A stretch of 16,052 bases of DNA from CAMPJM01 sp964440915 (GCA_964440915.1 CAYTTV010000066.1:1-16052), one strand, 5' to 3'; positions 1-7,849 are shown, counted from the first letter of the stretch. Numbers and translations are program-made. The notes: generated by a model not told the origin, from the letters alone.

Positions 1-4
1 TTTT

Positions 5-32
5 TTGCCTACTGTTAAGTGCCCATTGCCCA
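5..32. repeat. Degenerate heptanucleotide repeats at left edge
   Basis: Four consecutive 7-mers can be read here: TTGCCTA, CTGTTAA, GTGCCCA, TTGCCCA. Two are near-identical (GTGCCCA and TTGCCCA) and the first differs from the fourth by one base. They lie downstream of the xerD stop. The pattern resembles the short degenerate heptad repeats found between genes in some Bacteroidetes and cyanobacteria, but the window cuts it at the left, so its full extent is unknown. Confidence 0.3.
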
Positions 33-79
33 CTCTTTTTTCTTCTTTCTGTTGTCTAAAGTCTGGCACCTTCAAACCA

Positions 80-988
80 TTAACTTTTCTTGCTTCTTGG
101 ATGAAAATCAATAACAACCTGCTTGAGGTAGTCATTGTCCAAATGGGTATAAATTTCTGTAGTGGTGATAGATTCGTGTCCCAACATTTGCTGTACAGCA
201 CGTAGGTCTGCGCCGCCTTCAATGAGATGGGTAGCAAAGGAGTGGCGGAAAGTATGAGGGCTGACTTTTTTACGAATCCCAGCTTTTTCTGCCAATCGCT
301 TGATGATCGTATAAACCATAACGCGCGTGAGCGACTGTCCTCGGTTGTTCAGAAATACATGGTCCTCAAACCCTGGTTTTATGGTGATATGGCACCTGAC
401 TTCTTCCACATATATCTTTATGTACTTCAGGGCATCTCTGCCTATAGGCACAAGCCTTTCTTTATTGCCTTTGCCCAAAATTTTAAGAAAGCCAATATCT
501 GCATATAGGTGTCCAAGCTTCAGGTGGGTCAGTTCAGACACCCTTAGGCCCGAACTGTACAGCGTTTCGAGCATGGCTTTATTTCTAGCGCCTTCGGGCT
601 TTGAAAGGTCTATGGCATCGATAAGCTGGATGATCTCATGATATGCCAAGGTATCCGGAAGCTTTCGTCCTAGTTTGGGAGCTTCCAAAAGACTAGTAGG
701 GTCAGTTTGGATCCGCTCCGCATATAACATGTAGCGATAAAATGCTTTAATGCCAGAAATAATCCTGGCTTGGGTATGGGGACTTATATCAAATTCGGTG
801 AGATAGTGCCCAAATGCTGTCAGATCCTTGCTTGAGACTTCAGAGGGAGTAATTTTAGCATTGTAGATTTCTATAAACTGTTTTAGTTTTACAATATCTT
901 GGAGATAGGCTTGGACAGAATTATCTGCCAAAGATTTTTCCAGTTTTAAGTAATGCTCAAATTGTTTGATGTGATCATCCCAACTCAT
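80..988 (-). CDS. xerD: Tyrosine site-specific recombinase XerD
   Basis: Site-specific tyrosine recombinase of the XerC/XerD family, 302 aa, the usual length (about 300). An N-terminal SAM-like core-binding domain (about residues 3-90) precedes the catalytic domain. All catalytic residues are visible: R149 in the SSGLRVSEL motif, K173 in the beta-hairpin, H245 and R248 in HTFRHSFATHL, H271 in MLGHESI, and the nucleophile Y280 in TEIYTHL. The family resolves chromosome dimers at dif near the terminus. This copy sits in a housekeeping setting divergent from aroQ, with no phage or integron genes nearby, so a chromosomal XerD role is more likely than a mobile-element integrase. The start is the ATG ending at 988. 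XerC and XerD are hard to tell apart by eye. The adjacency to aroQ is one I recall from other Bacteroidetes, which supports XerD. Confidence 0.93.
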   Translation of the reverse strand: MSWDDHIKQFEHYLKLEKSLADNSVQAYLQDIVKLKQFIEIYNAKITPSEVSSKDLTAFGHYLTEFDISPHTQARIISGIKAFYRYMLYAERIQTDPTSLLEAPKLGRKLPDTLAYHEIIQLIDAIDLSKPEGARNKAMLETLYSSGLRVSELTHLKLGHLYADIGFLKILGKGNKERLVPIGRDALKYIKIYVEEVRCHITIKPGFEDHVFLNNRGQSLTRVMVYTIIKRLAEKAGIRKKVSPHTFRHSFATHLIEGGADLRAVQQMLGHESITTTEIYTHLDNDYLKQVVIDFHPRSKKS

Positions 989-1023
989 GCGACAATATTA
1001 GCAAAAATGATCTTCAATGTTAT

Positions 1024-1031
1024 TAAGTTTG
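1024..1031 (+). promoter_or_regulatory. Possible -7 box for the aroQ operon
   Basis: TAAGTTTG fits the Bacteroidetes -7 consensus TAnnTTTG and lies 43 bp before the aroQ ATG. No TTG is present at the expected distance (about 19-22 bp) upstream, so only half of the promoter signature is supported. Confidence 0.3.
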
Positions 1032-1073
1032 GGATGACATGTAAAAACCAAAAATAACGAAAGCATATCCATC

Positions 1074-1496
1074 ATGAATATTACCATCATCAACGGCCCA
1101 AATCTCAATCTTCTCGGTGTGCGGGAAAAGAGCATTTATGGCGATAAAGGCTTTGAAGGATATTTTGAAACCCTTCGGAAGGCATTTCCAGAGGTGAACT
1201 TCTCCTATTATCAGTCCAATATAGAAGGCGAGCTTATCGACAAGTTGCATGCTGTAGGCTTTGATGGCGGTGGTATCGTGCTGAATGCAGGAGGGTATAC
1301 CCACACTTCAGTAGCCCTTTCCGATGCTATAGCGGCCATACGAACGCCTGTGGTGGAGGTGCATATTTCTAACATTTACTCCAGAGAAGACTATAGGCAC
1401 AAAAGCTTGCTCAGCAAGAATTGCTTGGGCATTATCTCAGGTTTTGGTCTTGAAGGCTACAGCCTAGCGGTGCAATATCTTATTAGTATGCCATGA
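1074..1496 (+). CDS. aroQ: 3-dehydroquinate dehydratase, type II
   Basis: Catalyses dehydration of 3-dehydroquinate to 3-dehydroshikimate, the third step of the shikimate pathway, in the cytoplasm. At 140 aa it has the normal length for the small dodecameric type II enzyme. Family signatures are in order: NGPNLNLLG (residues 7-15), the catalytic base Tyr in IYG (Y22), the N71-AGGYTHTS substrate loop, the catalytic His in EVHISN (H98), and R108 in the YRHKS segment. It is first in a rightward run of seven genes and its last 4 bp (ATGA) overlap the start of the aminotransferase, implying translational coupling. The ATG at 1074 starts directly at the conserved first beta strand. An upstream in-frame extension is not needed. 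Confidence 0.96.
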   Translation: MNITIINGPNLNLLGVREKSIYGDKGFEGYFETLRKAFPEVNFSYYQSNIEGELIDKLHAVGFDGGGIVLNAGGYTHTSVALSDAIAAIRTPVVEVHISNIYSREDYRHKSLLSKNCLGIISGFGLEGYSLAVQYLISMP

Positions 1497-2554
1497 TCAC
1501 TTTTTACCCCGGTCCCTCAAGGGTCAATAACAAAGTGCTTAACTATCTCAGAGATGCCTTTCTCGATGGCGTGTTGAGCATAAATCATAGGAGTCCCGAG
1601 TTCGAACAGATTTACAAGGACTGCGTGGCAACGCTGAGGGAGAAGCTGCTCATACCGGATGATTATGTGGTGATGTTCGCCTCTTCTGCCACAGAGTGTT
1701 GGGAAATCATAGCGCAGTCTTTGATTGACCAAGAAAGCTACCATATATACAATGGGGCTTTTGGGGAGAAATGGCACGAATATACGCAAAGGCTCAAACC
1801 AAACGCTAAAGGTGAGTATTTTGATATGCAAACAGAACTTGAGATAGATAAGCTGCAAGTTCCCCAAACGGCTGAATTGATAGGGATTACCCACAACGAG
1901 ACTTCCAATGGCACAGCTATAAACTACAGCACTTTGGCGAAGTTAAGGAAAAAGTATCCGCATCAATTGATCGCTGTAGATGCCACATCTTCCATGGCAG
2001 GCGTACGGTTGGATTTTGATCTTGCGGATATTTGGTATGCATCGGTACAGAAGTGCTTTGGTCTTCCAGCAGGCTTGGCAGTAATGGTTTGCTCTCCTCG
2101 TGCTTTAGAAAGGGCAGCACAGATCAACGAACATAGTCACTATAATAGTTTTATATTTATGGTCGAGAAAATGCGACTCAATCAGACTACCTATACGCCA
2201 AATGTGCTCAATATCTATTTGCTCATGCGCGTGATGGAAGCGGCACCATCGATCATGGAGACAGAGGCTAAAACCATCTTGCGTTATACTGATTGGGTTA
2301 ACTTTTTCAAGTCCTTTTCTTCTGCACGGCTACTTATAGAGAACGAATGGGTAAGGTCGAGAACAGTGCTGACACTTGCTGCACCTGAAAATATTGTAAA
2401 GGAAGTAAAGGAATCTGCCAAGAGGGCAGGGATTGTTTTGGGAAGCGGTTATGGCGACCTCAAGTCTACGACCTTTAGGATTGCTAATTTCCCTGCCATC
2501 AAAACCAAGGAGATAAAATTGCTAATGGAGTTTTTTACGGAACATTTGGGTTAA
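1493..2554 (+). CDS. Class V PLP-dependent aminotransferase (AGT/SerC-like)
   Basis: A fold-type I PLP enzyme of aminotransferase class V, 353 aa, full length. The N-terminal FYPGPSRV and the NHRSPEF segment (31-37) match the alanine-glyoxylate/serine-pyruvate subgroup. THNETSNG (133-140) and AVDATSSMAG (161-170, D163 contacting the PLP ring nitrogen) lead to the Schiff-base lysine K187 in SVQKCFGLPAGL. R329 near the C-terminus in TTFRIANF is placed where this fold binds the substrate carboxylate. The substrate is unknown. By reading, the motifs are nearer to alanine-glyoxylate aminotransferase than to classical phosphoserine aminotransferase SerC, though automated pipelines may name it SerC. 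The start codon overlaps the aroQ stop by 4 bp, so the two are probably made together, and the marC gene follows 35 bp later. Confidence 0.85.
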   Translation: MITFYPGPSRVNNKVLNYLRDAFLDGVLSINHRSPEFEQIYKDCVATLREKLLIPDDYVVMFASSATECWEIIAQSLIDQESYHIYNGAFGEKWHEYTQRLKPNAKGEYFDMQTELEIDKLQVPQTAELIGITHNETSNGTAINYSTLAKLRKKYPHQLIAVDATSSMAGVRLDFDLADIWYASVQKCFGLPAGLAVMVCSPRALERAAQINEHSHYNSFIFMVEKMRLNQTTYTPNVLNIYLLMRVMEAAPSIMETEAKTILRYTDWVNFFKSFSSARLLIENEWVRSRTVLTLAAPENIVKEVKESAKRAGIVLGSGYGDLKSTTFRIANFPAIKTKEIKLLMEFFTEHLG

Positions 2555-2589
2555 TGGGTTATGCTGGATCTGCTATGTAATTTTGGAAC

Positions 2590-3156
2590 ATGCTGAATTT
2601 TAAAGAAATCATTTCTGTTTCCTTGATTTTGTTTTCCGTGATAGATATCGTGGGCTCAATCCCCATTGTCATAGACATTCGTAAAAAGGAAGGGCTTGTA
2701 CAGTCAGAAAAGGCCACATTGATAGCAGGTGTTATCATGATTCTTTTTTTATTTTTAGGGAGTTCTATCTTGGATTTGTTCGGCATAGACGTGGCTTCGT
2801 TCGCCATTGCGGGGGCTCTGATATTGTTTTTGATAGGGATGGAAATGACATTAGGAATAAGCCTTTTCAAATCTGATACCGCTGTTCCTGGAACCGGCTC
2901 TATAGTGCCTTTGGCTTTTCCACTCATTGCAGGAGCAGGAACAATGACCACCATCATCACATTGAAAGCTGAATATGCACAGAACAATATTTTGGTGGGT
3001 ATCATCGTAAACTTAATTTTGGTGTATATTGTACTCAAAACCTCTGGTTGGCTTGAGAGAAAAATAGGGCCTGCTGGTTTTGACATCCTCAGAAAAGTTT
3101 TTGGAATCATTCTCTTGTCTATCGCCATTAAGCTCTTTAAATCAAACTTGGTATGA
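2590..3156 (+). CDS. MarC-family integral membrane protein
   Basis: Small inner-membrane protein of the MarC (UPF0056) family, 188 aa against about 200 usual. Six hydrophobic segments can be drawn at about residues 5-27, 43-64, 69-89, 106-125, 133-150 and 165-183. The family hallmark is the PLAFPLIAGAGTMTT stretch (107-121), a P-rich re-entrant motif repeated weakly near the N-terminus (VGSIPIVIDI). Despite the name, the E. coli protein was shown not to be needed for multiple antibiotic resistance, and no transported substrate is established for the family. Its last 4 bp overlap the start of rnhA. The ATG at 2590 begins just before the first membrane segment, so the start is reasonably sure. 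Confidence 0.9.
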   Translation: MLNFKEIISVSLILFSVIDIVGSIPIVIDIRKKEGLVQSEKATLIAGVIMILFLFLGSSILDLFGIDVASFAIAGALILFLIGMEMTLGISLFKSDTAVPGTGSIVPLAFPLIAGAGTMTTIITLKAEYAQNNILVGIIVNLILVYIVLKTSGWLERKIGPAGFDILRKVFGIILLSIAIKLFKSNLV

Positions 3157-3608
3157 TCACAATCTATACAGACGGTGCCTCGCGTGGAAATCCAGGACCG
3201 GGAGGTTATGCCACTATATTGGTGTATAATCAACACAGAAAGGAGCTCTCGGAGGGTTACCGGAAAACCACCAACAATCGCATGGAGCTGCTGGCAGTAA
3301 TCAAAGGGCTTGAGGCACTGAAAAAGGAAGGTAGCCATGTGACCGTTTATTCAGATTCCAAATATGTGGTAGACGCCGTGGAGCTTGGTTGGGTATGGGG
3401 CTGGGTGAATAAGGGATTTAAAGGTAAAAAGAATGCTGACCTCTGGAAAAGATTTATTGAGGTTTATAAAAAACACAATGTAACGCTTAAATGGGTAAAA
3501 GGCCATGCAGGTCATTTAGAAAACGAAAGGTGCGATGAGTTGGCCGTACAGAGCGCCTTAGGCAGCAACCTTCTTATAGATGAAGGTTATGAGCAGTCTG
3601 TGGGATAG
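3153..3608 (+). CDS. rnhA: Ribonuclease HI
   Basis: Degrades the RNA strand of RNA-DNA hybrids (R-loops, Okazaki primers) using two metal ions. The 151 aa length is standard for a single-domain bacterial RNase HI. The catalytic carboxylates are all present: D7 in YTDGASRGNPGPGG, E45 in NNRMEL, D68 in YSDSKYV, and D128 in NERCDELA. The flexible-loop H118 in KGHAGH is also present. The basic protrusion (WVNKGFKGKKNADLWKR, about 84-100) is retained. It overlaps the marC stop by 4 bp (ATGA) and is followed 34 bp later by a glycosyltransferase, so it appears to be carried inside an operon with unrelated functions. Confidence 0.96.
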   Translation: MITIYTDGASRGNPGPGGYATILVYNQHRKELSEGYRKTTNNRMELLAVIKGLEALKKEGSHVTVYSDSKYVVDAVELGWVWGWVNKGFKGKKNADLWKRFIEVYKKHNVTLKWVKGHAGHLENERCDELAVQSALGSNLLIDEGYEQSVG

Positions 3609-3642
3609 AAAAGCCGTATGAAGATTGGAAACCAAAAGCAAG

Positions 3643-4413
3643 ATGAAGGAAGACCTCTCAGTTAAGATTTCAGCTGTAATCATTACATATAATGAAGAAA
3701 AGAATATCGAACGATGTTTGAAATCATTGCAGGGCATTGCAGATGAAATTGTAGTGGTGGATTCTTATTCCGACGATAAGACAGCTGAAATATGCCAAAG
3801 TTTCAATGTGAAGTTTGTGCTCCATCCGTTCGAAGGTCATATTCAGCAAAAAAATTATGCATTTTCCCAAGCTTCCTATGACCACATCCTGTCTCTCGAT
3901 GCTGATGAAGAACTCTCGCCAACCCTTCAGTCCTCTATTTTAAAGGTTAAAAATAAATGGGAAAGAGATGGTTATGAATTTAACCGATTAACTAACTATT
4001 GTGGTAGTTGGATAAAATATGCAGGATGGTATCCAGATACCAAGCTCAGGCTCTGGAAGAAAGAAAAAGGGAAATGGGGCGGTACAAACCCACACGATAA
4101 GCTCATCCTGAATAAAGGGGCTTCAAAAGGCTTTTTAAGAGGTGACCTTTTGCATTATTCTTTCTATTCTATTGCTGAACATGTTGCCCAGATCAACTAT
4201 TTCTCTGATATCGCAGCAAAAGAAGCTTTCCTTAAAGGAAGGAGTGCTTCTGTTTTCCAACTAATGCTAAGTCCGGGTTTTGCTTTTATTAAAAACTATT
4301 TTTTTCAATTAGGCTTCACTGGAGGATGGCAAGGGTTTACCATTTGTGTGAATATTGCCTTTGAGAAGTTTCTCAAATATATAAAGCTTAGGGAATTGAA
4401 TAAAAATAAATGA
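3643..4413 (+). CDS. Family 2 glycosyltransferase, WaaE/KdtX-like
   Basis: GT-A fold glycosyltransferase (GT2), 256 aa. It opens with KISAVIITYNEEKNIERCL, then VDSYSDD (39-45) and the metal-binding SLDADEE (84-90), then the GGTNPHDKLIL and GDLLHYSFYS segments. These later blocks resemble the WaaE/KdtX branch, which adds a hexose to the LPS inner core in enterobacteria. The C-terminus contains a hydrophobic or amphipathic stretch (about 210-245) likely to touch the membrane. A longer reading frame starts at TTG 3625, but I chose ATG 3643 because it sits right before the conserved first strand. It overlaps the following GT4 gene by 4 bp. The acceptor sugar cannot be told from sequence. Confidence 0.88.
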   Translation: MKEDLSVKISAVIITYNEEKNIERCLKSLQGIADEIVVVDSYSDDKTAEICQSFNVKFVLHPFEGHIQQKNYAFSQASYDHILSLDADEELSPTLQSSILKVKNKWERDGYEFNRLTNYCGSWIKYAGWYPDTKLRLWKKEKGKWGGTNPHDKLILNKGASKGFLRGDLLHYSFYSIAEHVAQINYFSDIAAKEAFLKGRSASVFQLMLSPGFAFIKNYFFQLGFTGGWQGFTICVNIAFEKFLKYIKLRELNKNK

Positions 4414-5495
4414 AGATATTACATGTAAGTTCTGAAAAAGGCTGGCGAGGAGGGGAAGCACAAGTGATGTTGCTCATAGATGTTCTGGCTAAGAAGGGCA
4501 TTGAATGTTCTCTACTTTGTAGAGAAAATTCCGATTTACATAAGTTTTGTGTTAAAAATGAAATTTTGCATTACACAGCCGCATTCCGTAATTCTTTCGA
4601 TTTAGAAACAGCACTTTTTATTAAAAAGGTCGCTAAAGAGGGAAAATATGATCTGCTGCATTTACATGCGCCCAAAGCCCATACATTAAGCGTAATGGCA
4701 GGAATTTTGGGATTAAAAGTTCCCATGGTCTTAACTAAAAGAACGGCATTTAAAATTAAAAGAAACTTTTTTACTCTTTTTAAATATAATTACAGCTCGA
4801 TAAAAAAAATTATAGCTATATCCGAAAAGATAGCGGATCAGTTGCGGGAGATCATAAAGGAAAATAATAAAATAGAAAAAATTTATAGCGGCATAAATCT
4901 TGAGAATTACGCTCATGAACCCTCCGAAATTCTAGGTAGGGAGTTGCATTTGCACCCAAATACCAAAGTGATTGGGATCGTTGCTGCGTTGTCACCTGAA
5001 AAAGACCATCTTACTTTTATAAAAATGGCTGAGGTGCTTTTTAAAATGAATCCTGATTTTAGGTTTGTTATTATTGGAAAAGGAAAATTAGAAAAAAGTC
5101 TTAAAGAAGATGTTGCTGAGAGGGACATGCAAGATGTGATTTATTTTACAGGACACAGAAGTGACATCTACCGTATCCTACCCGAATTAGATGTGTTATT
5201 GCTTACCTCTCTTGAAGAAGGTTTAGGATCTGTTATTTTAGATGCTTTTGCAAGCAAGGTTCCAGTAGTTGCCACGAACACTGGAGGAATTCCAGAATTG
5301 GTTTTGTCTGGGAAAACAGGCATGCTAGCACCTGTGGGAGATTACATAGCCATCGCAGAGTGTGTTAATAAAATAATGGGAGATCAGATTTTAAGAGAGG
5401 AGATCATTAAGAATGCCTGGAATTTTGCTCAAGATTTCTCAAAAGAGAATATGGGGCTCAAAGCCATAGCTCTATACAAAAGTGTCTTAAATTAA
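4410..5495 (+). CDS. Family 4 glycosyltransferase (GT-B)
   Basis: Two-domain GT-B glycosyltransferase, 361 aa. The N-terminal domain starts with MKILHVSSEKGWRGGEAQ, whose Gly-rich loop (11-17) is typical of WaaG-like GT4 enzymes, followed by LHLHAPKAH (83-91). The C-terminal nucleotide-sugar domain has GIVAALSPEKDH (189-200), IIGKGKLE, and the retaining-GT signature SLEEGLGSVILDAF (267-280). The classical E-x7-E is E270-x7-D278 here, so the second Glu is Asp. TGGIPELV (291-298) closes the donor site. It is translationally coupled to the preceding GT2 by a 4-bp overlap. The coding sequence is strikingly AT-rich, with many TTA, AAA and ATA codons and an A8 tract at 4802-4809. Probably adds a sugar to LPS core or O-antigen. 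The donor is unknown. Confidence 0.9.
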   Translation: MKILHVSSEKGWRGGEAQVMLLIDVLAKKGIECSLLCRENSDLHKFCVKNEILHYTAAFRNSFDLETALFIKKVAKEGKYDLLHLHAPKAHTLSVMAGILGLKVPMVLTKRTAFKIKRNFFTLFKYNYSSIKKIIAISEKIADQLREIIKENNKIEKIYSGINLENYAHEPSEILGRELHLHPNTKVIGIVAALSPEKDHLTFIKMAEVLFKMNPDFRFVIIGKGKLEKSLKEDVAERDMQDVIYFTGHRSDIYRILPELDVLLLTSLEEGLGSVILDAFASKVPVVATNTGGIPELVLSGKTGMLAPVGDYIAIAECVNKIMGDQILREEIIKNAWNFAQDFSKENMGLKAIALYKSVLN

Positions 5496-5514
5496 TAATT
5501 TAAAGCGTTTTTTA

Positions 5515-6342
5515 ATGCAAGAAGCAAAAGTATCCCTTATTATTTCTTTCTATAATAATTTTAACTTTTTAGAACTAGTTCTGGCAGGTCTTGAGCGGCA
5601 AACTATGAAATCCTTTGAAGTTATTATTGCCGATGATGGATCTCGAGAAGATGTGAAAGAAAAAATCAAAAATTATAAAAAGGATTCTGGTCTAAACATT
5701 AAGCATGTTTGGCACGAAGATCTAGGATGGAGAAAAAATCAGATATTAAATAAAGCTATTGTTAAAAGCGAAAGCGATTATATGATTTTTATTGACGGCG
5801 ATTGTATTCCACATGCGCGGTTTATAGAAGATCACTTTGAAAGAAGAGAGAAAGGGAGAATTTTAGCTGGAAGGCGCGTTAATTTATCCGCCAGACTTAC
5901 TAAGAAGCTCACCTACGACAAGGTAAAAAAAGGTCAACTGATCTTCATAAAGCTATTGCTTGATTCTATTTTTGGAGATTCAAGAGATGTAGAGAAGGGG
6001 CTTCGCATTGGCTATAAACCGTTGTGCAATTTATTTAATAAGCGGCCAAGAGGGGTGCTTGGCTGCAACTTTTCCCTTCACAAAAGCTGCCTTTTGAGTG
6101 TAAATGGTTTTGACGAAAGGTATGTAAATCCTGCTGTAGGAGAAGATACTGACATAGAAAGAAGGCTTGTTCGGAATGGATTAACAATCAAAACACTGAA
6201 ATTTGCTGGTATTCAATATCATTTATACCATAAGAAGCTAGAAAGAACAAACTATGTAGAGAGTATGAAAATTCTAGCAGAAAATGACGATGGTAATGTT
6301 ATCTATACGCCCTACGGTATTGAGAAAGAGAGTAGGACATAG
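5515..6342 (+). CDS. Family 2 glycosyltransferase with galactosyltransferase-type C-terminus
   Basis: GT-A fold glycosyltransferase, 275 aa. The N-terminal half has VSLIISFYNN, IIADDGSRED (37-46) and the metal-binding FIDGDCIPH (92-100). The C-terminal half carries LGCNFSLHKSCLLSVNGFDERY (182-203) and GEDTDIERRL (209-218), the acceptor-side pattern of the beta-1,4-galactosyltransferase-like domain (Glyco_transf_7C). This domain pair is common in capsule, LPS and chondroitin-type polymerising enzymes. It starts 19 bp after the GT4 stop and is the last gene of the rightward run before the terminator at 6400-6429. As with the GT4 gene, codon use is AT-rich compared with the housekeeping genes around it. 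The product linkage is unknown. Confidence 0.88.
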   Translation: MQEAKVSLIISFYNNFNFLELVLAGLERQTMKSFEVIIADDGSREDVKEKIKNYKKDSGLNIKHVWHEDLGWRKNQILNKAIVKSESDYMIFIDGDCIPHARFIEDHFERREKGRILAGRRVNLSARLTKKLTYDKVKKGQLIFIKLLLDSIFGDSRDVEKGLRIGYKPLCNLFNKRPRGVLGCNFSLHKSCLLSVNGFDERYVNPAVGEDTDIERRLVRNGLTIKTLKFAGIQYHLYHKKLERTNYVESMKILAENDDGNVIYTPYGIEKESRT

Positions 6343-6399
6343 CATCAGGATATAAACATATAGAAGCTATTTTGATAATAGTAAAAAAGCGCTATACCA

Positions 6400-6429
6400 A
6401 AAAAGCACCCTTTTTACAGGGTGCTTTTT
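6400..6429. terminator. Bidirectional intrinsic terminator
   Basis: A perfect 11-bp stem, AAAAAGCACCC (6400-6410) and GGGTGCTTTTT (6419-6429), encloses an 8-nt loop. T-rich ends occur on both strands. It lies between the stops of the converging glycosyltransferase operon and ahcY, and can end transcription from both sides. Confidence 0.88.
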
Positions 6430-6447
6430 ACAACATTCAGTCAAATC

Positions 6448-7755
6448 CTAATACCTATAATAATCCGGTTTGAATGGCCCTTGCACCTCAACGCCTATAT
6501 AGGCAGCTTGGTCTGGTGAAAGTTCGTCAAGCTCTACACCGATTTTCTCCAGGTGAAGTGCCGCTACTTTCTCATCCAAGTGCTTCGGCAGTGTATATAC
6601 TTGGTTTTCATATTTCTCAGGGTAGTTCCAAAGCTCTATCTGTGCCAAGGTCTGGTTGGTAAAGGAGTTGGACATCACAAACGAAGGGTGGCCAGTAGCA
6701 CAGCCCAGGTTTACCAGTCTACCTTCCGCAAGCAATATAATATCATGGCCATCAACATTGTAAAGATCTACCTGGGGTTTGATCGTATCTTTGGTTTGCC
6801 CATAGTTATTGTTCAGCCAAGCCACATCGATTTCATTGTCAAAGTGACCAATGTTACATACAATGGCTTTGTCCTTCATAGCTTGGAAATGACGGCCTAC
6901 AATAATGTTCTTATTGCCCGTAGCGGTCACGATAATATCTGCTCGGGGAATGGCATTGTCCATCTTTTTCACTTCAAATCCGTCCATGGCAGCTTGTAGT
7001 GCACAAATGGGGTCGATTTCCGTTACGATCACGCGCACGCCAGCTCCACTGAGCGACTGTGCAGAACCTTTCCCAACATCGCCATATCCGGCTACAATAG
7101 CCACTTTTCCGGCCAGCATCACATCGGTAGCTCTTCTTATAGCATCTACCAACGATTCTTTACAGCCATATTTGTTATCGAACTTCGATTTGGTAACAGA
7201 GTCGTTCACATTAATTGCGGGCACAGGCAAGGTGCCTTTCTTCACTCTTTCATATAGCCTGAGAACGCCTGTTGTCGTTTCTTCCGATATTCCTTTCAGG
7301 CCTTTTGCCAATTCTGGGTACTTGTCTAAAACCAAATTGGTAAGGTCGCCACCATCATCCAAAATCATGTTGAGGGGCTTTCTATCCTCTCCGAAGAATA
7401 AAGTCTGTTCAATGCACCACTCATATTCTTCTTCTGTCATTCCTTTCCAAGCAAATACAGGAACACCTGCTTTTGCAATTGCGGCAGCAGCATGATCTTG
7501 TGTAGAAAATATGTTGCAGGAAGACCAGGTTACTTCGGCGCCAAGCTCGATCAAGGTCTCGATAAGCACGGCTGTTTGAATGGTCATATGCAGGCAGCCA
7601 GCAATTCTAGCTCCTTTTAGAGGTTTGTCCTGACCAAATTCTTCTCTTAAGGCCATTAAGCCTGGCATTTCAGCCTCGGCCAATCTAATTTCTTTTCTTC
7701 CCCATTCTGCAAGGGAAATATCTTTTACTTTGTAGTTCAACTGCGTTTCGATCAT
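6448..7755 (-). CDS. ahcY: Adenosylhomocysteinase (SAH hydrolase)
   Basis: Reversibly splits S-adenosylhomocysteine to adenosine and homocysteine, clearing the product inhibitor of SAM-dependent methyltransferases. Cytoplasmic, NAD-dependent, 435 aa, within the normal range. Visible landmarks are LHMTIQTA (55-62), the substrate residues D134 in DDGGD, E159, K189, D193 and C198 (YGCKES), the NAD-binding GYGDVGKG (223-230), NIGHFDNEID (301-310), HPSFVMSNSF near residue 370, and the C-terminal KPDYYRY that reaches into the neighbouring subunit's cofactor site. The start is ATG 7755. It has its own promoter-like sequence about 95 bp upstream and shares a terminator with the glycosyltransferase operon. 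No SAH riboswitch is apparent in the leader. Confidence 0.97.
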   Translation of the reverse strand: MIETQLNYKVKDISLAEWGRKEIRLAEAEMPGLMALREEFGQDKPLKGARIAGCLHMTIQTAVLIETLIELGAEVTWSSCNIFSTQDHAAAAIAKAGVPVFAWKGMTEEEYEWCIEQTLFFGEDRKPLNMILDDGGDLTNLVLDKYPELAKGLKGISEETTTGVLRLYERVKKGTLPVPAINVNDSVTKSKFDNKYGCKESLVDAIRRATDVMLAGKVAIVAGYGDVGKGSAQSLSGAGVRVIVTEIDPICALQAAMDGFEVKKMDNAIPRADIIVTATGNKNIIVGRHFQAMKDKAIVCNIGHFDNEIDVAWLNNNYGQTKDTIKPQVDLYNVDGHDIILLAEGRLVNLGCATGHPSFVMSNSFTNQTLAQIELWNYPEKYENQVYTLPKHLDEKVAALHLEKIGVELDELSPDQAAYIGVEVQGPFKPDYYRY

Positions 7756-7849
7756 GATAAGTTGTGTTGAATGTTAAACGATGGATTAAAGTTTCTTGGA
7801 ATCTTAATCCTAATTTCTTTTAGTGGTTGATAAGGTTAATAAAAGTATG

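Noticed and set aside
80..988. xerD as the integrase of a mobile element or integron
   Set aside because: No attachment-site repeats, tRNA, cargo genes or phage genes are nearby, and the divergent aroQ setting is a housekeeping one.
2559..3338. A 259-codon open frame on the minus strand opposite marC and rnhA
   Set aside because: It is antisense to two genes with clear family motifs and catalytic residues. Its own translation is low-complexity and has no recognisable domain.
6905..7495. A 196-codon open frame on the plus strand inside ahcY
   Set aside because: ahcY is certain on the other strand. The frame is a by-product of its codon pattern.
7756..7849. SAH or SAM riboswitch in the ahcY leader
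   Set aside because: The roughly 90-nt leader is AT-rich and shows no GC-rich paired core of the kind such riboswitches need.
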